Assembly: GCA_023150835.1 (NCBI GenBank)
Contig: JAKLKB010000010.1
Coordinates: 17,036 to 81,035, forward strand
Source: Myxococcota bacterium
GTDB lineage: Bacteria > Myxococcota_C > UBA6777
Length of the DNA: 64,000 nucleotides
Direction: 5' to 3'
Shown here: positions 59,608-64,000 of the stretch, in pieces
Numbering within the stretch: position 1 is the stretch's first letter
Layout of the letters: every line of letters begins with the position of its first letter
Made by a program: the position numbers and the translations under genes
The notes under the pieces: model-generated
Seen by the model: the letters and a program-made list of their open reading frames with translations, nothing else
The model's database searches: none
Told to the model about the DNA's origin: nothing

Positions 59608-61866
59608 TTATAGAGCAGAGAGGGCGAAGTCATCATCTCGCCAAGGGAGGGGAGGAGGGGGAGTGCGTTGTTCGAGGCGCCAACCGAGGCGGCAGTAGCG
59701 TTTGCGGATCTGGTCGTTGCGGACGGCCAATTGGAGGGCGCGTTCATCACCGACGAGGATGACGAGGCGTTTTCCGCGTGTGAGGGCGGTGTAGAGGAGG
59801 TTTCGCTGGAGCATGACGTAGTGCTGTGTAAAGACAGGGATCACGACGGCGGCGTATTCGCTGCCTTGGCTTTTGTGTACGCTGACGGCGTAAGCGAGTG
59901 TGAGGGCATCGAGTTCGTGGCGTTCGTAGGTGATCTCGCGTTCTTCAAACATGGCGGTGATTTGGGCGTTTTCGGTATCGATATCGACGATGAATCCGAC
60001 GTCTCCGTTAAAGACTTCTTTGTTGTAGTCATTGCGGGTTTGGAGGATGCGATCACCCGGGTAGAAGCGGTTTCCTGAGAAGTCGATGTGCTTTTTTTGG
60101 TGTTTGCAAAAGTGTTCTTGGAGGAGGGTATTGAGGTTTTTGACGCCGACATCGCCTTTGTACATGGGGGAGATCACTTGGATATCTTTGAGGGGATCGA
60201 TGTGAAAGCGTTGAGGGATGCGTTGGGTGACGAGTTCGCGGATGGTTTGTGCGCCTTGGAGGGGGTCATCGCGTTGGATGAAGTAAAAGTCGAGGAGTTG
60301 GTCTGCGGAGGCTTTGGGGAGGATGGGAAGCTGGCCTTGATTGATCAGGTGGGCGTTTTCGACGATCAGGCCATTTTCTTTTTGTCGGAAGATCTGGTTG
60401 AGGCGCGTGACGGGGATCTCGCCGCATTGCAACAAATCGCGCAAGACATTGCCGGGTCCAACGGAGGGGAGTTGATCGACGTCGCCGACGAGCAAAAGCT
60501 GTGATCCCGGTTGTACGGCGCGAATCAGTGCATAGAAGAGATAGATATCGAGCATGGAGACTTCATCGACGATCACGATATCGCCTTCGAGAGGATTGTC
60601 ACGGTTGCGTTGGAAGGAGAACTCTTGGGGGGAGAATTCGAGGGTGCGGTGGAGGGTGCGGGCGCTTTGTCCTGTCGTTTCGGAGAGTCGTTTGGCGGCC
60701 CGCCCTGTGGGTGCGGTGAGAAGGACGGCGCGATCTTGTCGGCGGGCGAGTTCGCAGACAGCGCGGATGATGGTGGTTTTTCCTGTGCCGGGTCCGCCTG
60801 TGATGATGGAGACGGAGTGAGCGAGGGCCATTTTGATGGCGTCGATTTGGGCGGTGGCGAGGGTGATGTGGTTGTCTTTTTGGAATTGGGTGAGGACGGC
60901 ATCGACGCGGATGTGGCTAGAGGGAGGGGGGATATCGAGGACTTCGCGGAGTCGATGGACGGAACCGCGTTCGCAGGCGGCGAGGACGACGAGGTAGACG
61001 GCGGTGTCGTTGTCTTCAAGGGGTTCAAGGGAGATCTCGTCGTTGGCATCGAGATAAGCGATAGCTTGTTCGAGGGCGTCGTGTGGGATCTTGAAGTTTT
61101 GTTCGATGCTTTGGAGGAGTTCGCTGCGGGGGACGTAGACGTGGCCTTGATCGCTGTAAGATTTGAGTTGGAACAAGATGGCGGCGCGTGCGCGAAACGC
61201 GCTATCTGCGGGGATTCCGAGAGACTGGGCGATCTGGTCGGCGGTTAAGAAGCCGATGCCACGTACATCGGTGGCGAGGCGGTAGGGATTTTCGCGGACG
61301 GTTTGGATGGCTTGGTTGCCGTAGGTTCGGTGGATCATGTAGGCGTGGTGTTGTGAGACGCCATATCCTTGGAAGTAGACCATGACTTCTTTGAGGAGGC
61401 TGGCTTCTTCCCAACCGGCGCGGATGCGTTCGGCAGAAACGGGGCCGATGCCGGGGACTTCGGTGAGGCGCTGGGATTCGTACTGGATCACGCGCAGGGT
61501 GTCGATGCCAAAGTAGTTGACAAGAAGCTCCGCTTTTTTGGGGCCGATGCCCTTGACCATCGATCCGAGATAGCTGCGGATACCCTTGATGGTTTCGGGC
61601 AGGTTGCGTTCGTAGTGGGCGACTTGGAACTGTTTTCCGTAGCGGTTGTGATCGGTCCAATGGCCGTGACAGAGGACTTCTTCGCCAAGTTGGATCGCTG
61701 CAAACTTTCCGACGACCGTGACTGGATCGTTGTGCCCTTCGGCTTGAAGGGCCAAGACCGTATAGCCGTTTTCTTCGTTGTTGTAGACGATACGATGCAC
61801 AGAACCGCGCAGGCTTTGTTGGAGTTGCAACGACAGGGGATTTTGGGGCGGCGACGTTTCTAACAC
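59608..61866 (-). CDS. recD2: RecD2-type ATP-dependent DNA helicase
   Basis: The 752-residue protein is a superfamily 1B 5'-3' helicase of the RecD2 group, which works without RecB and RecC. It has an OB-like N-terminus (GSVHRIVYNNEENGYTVLAL), helix-hairpin-helix repeats (YLGSMVKGIGPKKAELLVNY, LTEVPGIGPVSAERIRAGW), the P-loop GGPGTGKTTIIRAV near residue 360, Walker B IVIVDEVSMLD, GDVDQLPSVGPGNVL, and motif VI VHKSQGSEYAAVVI. The start is GTG at 61866 after GAGGAAG; an open frame to 61959 adds no conserved sequence. It takes part in DNA repair. The 259-bp gap to the next gene shows nothing. Confidence 0.94.
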   Translation of the reverse strand: MLETSPPQNPLSLQLQQSLRGSVHRIVYNNEENGYTVLALQAEGHNDPVTVVGKFAAIQLGEEVLCHGHWTDHNRYGKQFQVAHYERNLPETIKGIRSYLGSMVKGIGPKKAELLVNYFGIDTLRVIQYESQRLTEVPGIGPVSAERIRAGWEEASLLKEVMVYFQGYGVSQHHAYMIHRTYGNQAIQTVRENPYRLATDVRGIGFLTADQIAQSLGIPADSAFRARAAILFQLKSYSDQGHVYVPRSELLQSIEQNFKIPHDALEQAIAYLDANDEISLEPLEDNDTAVYLVVLAACERGSVHRLREVLDIPPPSSHIRVDAVLTQFQKDNHITLATAQIDAIKMALAHSVSIITGGPGTGKTTIIRAVCELARRQDRAVLLTAPTGRAAKRLSETTGQSARTLHRTLEFSPQEFSFQRNRDNPLEGDIVIVDEVSMLDIYLFYALIRAVQPGSQLLLVGDVDQLPSVGPGNVLRDLLQCGEIPVTRLNQIFRQKENGLIVENAHLINQGQLPILPKASADQLLDFYFIQRDDPLQGAQTIRELVTQRIPQRFHIDPLKDIQVISPMYKGDVGVKNLNTLLQEHFCKHQKKHIDFSGNRFYPGDRILQTRNDYNKEVFNGDVGFIVDIDTENAQITAMFEEREITYERHELDALTLAYAVSVHKSQGSEYAAVVIPVFTQHYVMLQRNLLYTALTRGKRLVILVGDERALQLAVRNDQIRKRYCRLGWRLEQRTPPPPLPWRDDDFALSAL

Positions 61867-62125
61867 GGTTCTTCCTCGATCTGTTCTGAGAGGAAAGCAG
61901 GTTGGTTTGTGGGCGGTCTGTATCCTAACGCTTGCGTTGCGAAGTGGCAAACCCTGCAAGAAAAAGAAAAGGCCGACAGGTGGCTTTGTTTGCGTGGCGT
62001 GTCGGTGTTTCGGTGTGTTGGGAAAATGGAGGGTGTTGTGCGCAAGGTTTTGTGGACGAAGACAGTTCTGAGGAGCCTAGCCGTGACGTGTGACGCAACG
62101 TGGCTTGCTGCTCTTGGCTCTCGTC

Positions 62126-63553
62126 TTATCGGCGTTTTTTGCGGGGGACGATTTGATAGGGAGTCATCTGGGGGGAGTATTCTTTGAGTTCGATGGAGAA
62201 GTTGAGGGGGATCTCGGGGTGAAAGGAAGCGATGAGAGCGGGAGTGATCTCGACTTGGATATCGTAGCGCATGGGGCGGAGGGAGATGGGGCCTTGGTAG
62301 CCGAAGAAGCGGTCGAAAGTGGGGTGGAGGGGAAAGCTGGAGCGATATTTTCCGTAGGAGGATTGCCAGTACACAAAAGCGTTGAGTTGTCGGCTGGGCA
62401 TCAGGACGCCCGAGCGTTTGTCTTGGAGGAAAGCGACGATCTCGCCGTTGCTAGGGCGATAGAGGTGTCGTGGTTGGAGGTTTCCGAGATTCCATCGAAA
62501 GACCTGTTGCGGGGGGACAATGGCGAAGCCGAGGCGGTAAGGTCCGTTGTCTTGCCAACGTCCACCGACAGCGGCGAGGGCGTTGAGAAGGTCGATGCCG
62601 CCGCGCCAAGCGAGGGCAGGGGGAGCAGGGACAGCAGAAAACACCAGTGTTTCGTTTTGAAGGGTGGCGGGGAATTGAAAGACGGCCCCCGAACGAAGGT
62701 CGTTGTAGGTTTGTGAGGTGCGAGAGACAGGGAAAGGAGAGACGGTGACTTGGAGGATGAGGGGTTGGTTGTTGGGGAGGGCGAGGGGGAGAACGAACGC
62801 GGGGTAGCCATCCCAGATCGGGTGCATCTTGTAGCTCCAGCGTTGTTTTTTGGTTTTGGCGTCGAGGAGTTCGAGCGAGACGTCGGTGTTGCTGAGAAAG
62901 TCGCCTGTTTTGCTGTGGCGGAGGACAACGCGGATCATCTTGGTGGCGTTGAGCATATCGGGGATGCGCTTGATGCGGAAGTTTTGTCGGGGGGTTTGGA
63001 AGAGTTGGTAAAGAGCGCGGGGGGATTCGACGCTCAAGCCGGCGCGGAGATCGCCTTGAGCGGCTTCAGTGGAAAAGCGGGCTTGGACTTGTTCGGAGGT
63101 GCGGCGGTAAGCGTCGAGGATGTTGGGGACGACGGAAGGGTCGGCGAGATGGATATCACGGATCAGGTGATAGACTTCTTTTCCGAGCAGGGCGGGGTGA
63201 TCTTTGGCGGCGAGGTGTTGTTCGATGGCACCGATGCCTTGGCTGAGGCGTTGCGCGAGGGCGGGTTGTGCGATTTGAAAGGCTTTGTACGAAGCACTCA
63301 GGCGGATCTGGGCTTGTTTGAGGGATTGTGTTGCATTGTGGTACGCGGTCCAGCTACGGATCTGTCCGAGGTCATAAGCGCTATGGTAGGCGTCTTGGGT
63401 GGCTTGGGTGTGTTGGATCATCTGTTCGAGAAGAGCGCGTTGTTCGGTGGCTGCGAGGGGAGGGGCCTCTTGTGCAGCAGCGGGTCGCACAAACGCCCAC
63501 AGCAAGGCTGTGACAAGCAGAGGTATCCAAAAAAGGGTTAGTTTTTGTTGCAT
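62126..63553 (-). CDS. Exported protein of unknown function
   Basis: This 475-residue protein has a signal peptide (LTLFWIPLLVTALLWAFVRP, cleavage near AAAQEA). After a helical region (30-170) comes a beta-rich half with MIRVVLRHSKTGDFLSNTDVSLELLDAKT, FVLPLALPNNQPLILQVTVS and a C-terminal MRYDIQVEITPALI strand pair. The strand pattern and the short LQVTVSP segments recall periplasmic iron-transport P19/Tp34-like folds, but I cannot confirm the copper- or iron-binding residues. It is a single gene on the minus strand, headed by direct repeats in its upstream region. Start ATG 63553 follows GGAGCC. Confidence 0.7.
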   Translation of the reverse strand: MQQKLTLFWIPLLVTALLWAFVRPAAAQEAPPLAATEQRALLEQMIQHTQATQDAYHSAYDLGQIRSWTAYHNATQSLKQAQIRLSASYKAFQIAQPALAQRLSQGIGAIEQHLAAKDHPALLGKEVYHLIRDIHLADPSVVPNILDAYRRTSEQVQARFSTEAAQGDLRAGLSVESPRALYQLFQTPRQNFRIKRIPDMLNATKMIRVVLRHSKTGDFLSNTDVSLELLDAKTKKQRWSYKMHPIWDGYPAFVLPLALPNNQPLILQVTVSPFPVSRTSQTYNDLRSGAVFQFPATLQNETLVFSAVPAPPALAWRGGIDLLNALAAVGGRWQDNGPYRLGFAIVPPQQVFRWNLGNLQPRHLYRPSNGEIVAFLQDKRSGVLMPSRQLNAFVYWQSSYGKYRSSFPLHPTFDRFFGYQGPISLRPMRYDIQVEITPALIASFHPEIPLNFSIELKEYSPQMTPYQIVPRKKRR

Positions 63554-63577
63554 GATCGGCTCCTATGGGGTGAGGGG

Positions 63578-63686
63578 GTTGTCTGATCGAGTTGAGCGAG
63601 TACGATGCCTGCGACCCGCCCGTCTTGGGTTGTGGCGACACCGACGATGTTGTCTGATCGAGTTGAGCGAGTACGATGCCTGCGAC
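63578..63686. repeat. 38-bp direct repeat upstream of the exported protein gene
   Basis: The 38-bp sequence beginning GTTGTCTGATCGAGTTGAGC occurs at 63578-63615 and 63649-63686, 71 bp apart. On the minus strand each copy could encode VAGIVLAQLDQTT, but in different frames, so this looks like a duplicated gene fragment. The gap 63554-63758 has no complete gene. Confidence 0.85.
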
Positions 63687-63758
63687 GGCAAAGAACGTAC
63701 CATACTCAAAAGAGGCGTTGTTGGGTAGGGCGTTTTGTGCGAGGGATGGAGTAGAAAG

Positions 63759-64000
63759 ATGGCTTGGTGGGCGTTGGTTGCGGTGGCATCGGTGGGCTTG
63801 GCGTTGTTGGGGCTGTGGCGCGAGCGATCGCGTTGGCGTGTGTTGGAGAAGGCGTCCGAGAGTCATTTTTTCTCAACACGAGACGGATGGGAAGTCGCCT
63901 TGCATCGTTATCCTGCGAAGCGTCGTCGATCTTCGGTTCCCGTGATCTTGTTTCATGGGGTGGGATCGAATGAGCGGGTGTGGTCGTTGGGGGGGGAGGC
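63759..64000 (+). CDS. Alpha/beta hydrolase-like protein, N-terminal part (cut by window edge)
   Basis: The frame starts at ATG 63759, seven bases after GGAG, and runs past the window end, so only the first 80 residues are seen. It opens with a hydrophobic segment (MAWWALVAVASVGLALLGLW), probably a membrane anchor or signal. DGWEVALHRYPA and VPVILFHGVGSNERVW follow; the HGxGSN segment is the oxyanion-side motif of alpha/beta hydrolases. The catalytic Ser, Asp and His would lie beyond the edge. Substrate unknown. Confidence 0.8.
   Translation, partial: MAWWALVAVASVGLALLGLWRERSRWRVLEKASESHFFSTRDGWEVALHRYPAKRRRSSVPVILFHGVGSNERVWSLGGE

Noticed and set aside
61909-62187. Small plus-strand gene with a VAKWQTLQ-like peptide before recD2
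   Set aside because: It has no ribosome-binding site and no conserved features, and such a peptide often appears in artefactual frames.

Overview
The window looks like a chromosomal segment of an uncultured, Myxococcota-like (deltaproteobacterial) Gram-negative bacterium of moderate GC. The reasons are a Glt/Cgl-type gliding-motility gene set, an unusual number of lipoproteins and TPR or HEAT proteins, modular Cys-rich surface lipoproteins, FtsY with a membrane anchor, and TspO-, TatT- and copper-monooxygenase-like genes. No taxon can be fixed without a database search. I see no transposase, phage, plasmid or CRISPR genes.

Layout. (1) 1-1233: N-terminal part of Tex, leaving the window on the left. 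(2) 1413-19492: a gliding-motility-like cluster. Most of it runs leftward: VWA lipoprotein (CglB-like), beta-barrel, GltC-like, large TPR protein (GltD-like), GltE-like, a frameshifted small gene, a CglF-like small protein, GltG (FHA plus TonB-like C-terminus), a second barrel and a second TPR lipoprotein. A CglC-like lipoprotein and GltJ (zinc ribbon, GYF, membrane helix, TonB-like C-terminus) diverge to the right. Together these would span cytoplasm, inner membrane, periplasm and outer membrane. No AglRQS motor or MglAB switch gene is visible here. (3) 19541-24977: ftsY and smc. (4) 25543-29867: Cys-rich lipoprotein, a haem/copper monooxygenase-like lipoprotein, a TatT-like protein and one tRNA(CAU). 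(5) 29928-35000: two HEAT-repeat genes, a TspO-like membrane protein and a broken HEPN gene. (6) 35040-39468: a membrane GTPase and a large membrane protein ending in what looks like a pseudo-GTPase. (7) 39708-47107: a tight four-gene operon (two LTA-synthase/sulfatase-type membrane enzymes, a desaturase fused to a SAM-type Rossmann domain, phosphatidylserine decarboxylase), probably for envelope lipid or polymer modification. (8) 47438-50293: a membrane-anchored caspase/C13-like, PDZ and thioredoxin fusion. (9) 50290-64000: ackA, a PQQ-propeller lipoprotein, a Kazal/pacifastin-like lipoprotein, rluD-type synthase, malQ, a sulfide:quinone-reductase-like flavoprotein, recD2, an exported protein of unknown function, and the start of an alpha/beta hydrolase.

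From about 25 kb onward the intergenic spaces carry two dispersed repeat families. Family A is about 130 bp. Family B is about 115-190 bp, with terminal inverted repeats and a strong central hairpin. They often sit side by side, and B copies start exactly at stop codons in several cases. Many long open frames lie antisense to real genes because of the codon bias. They were left out.
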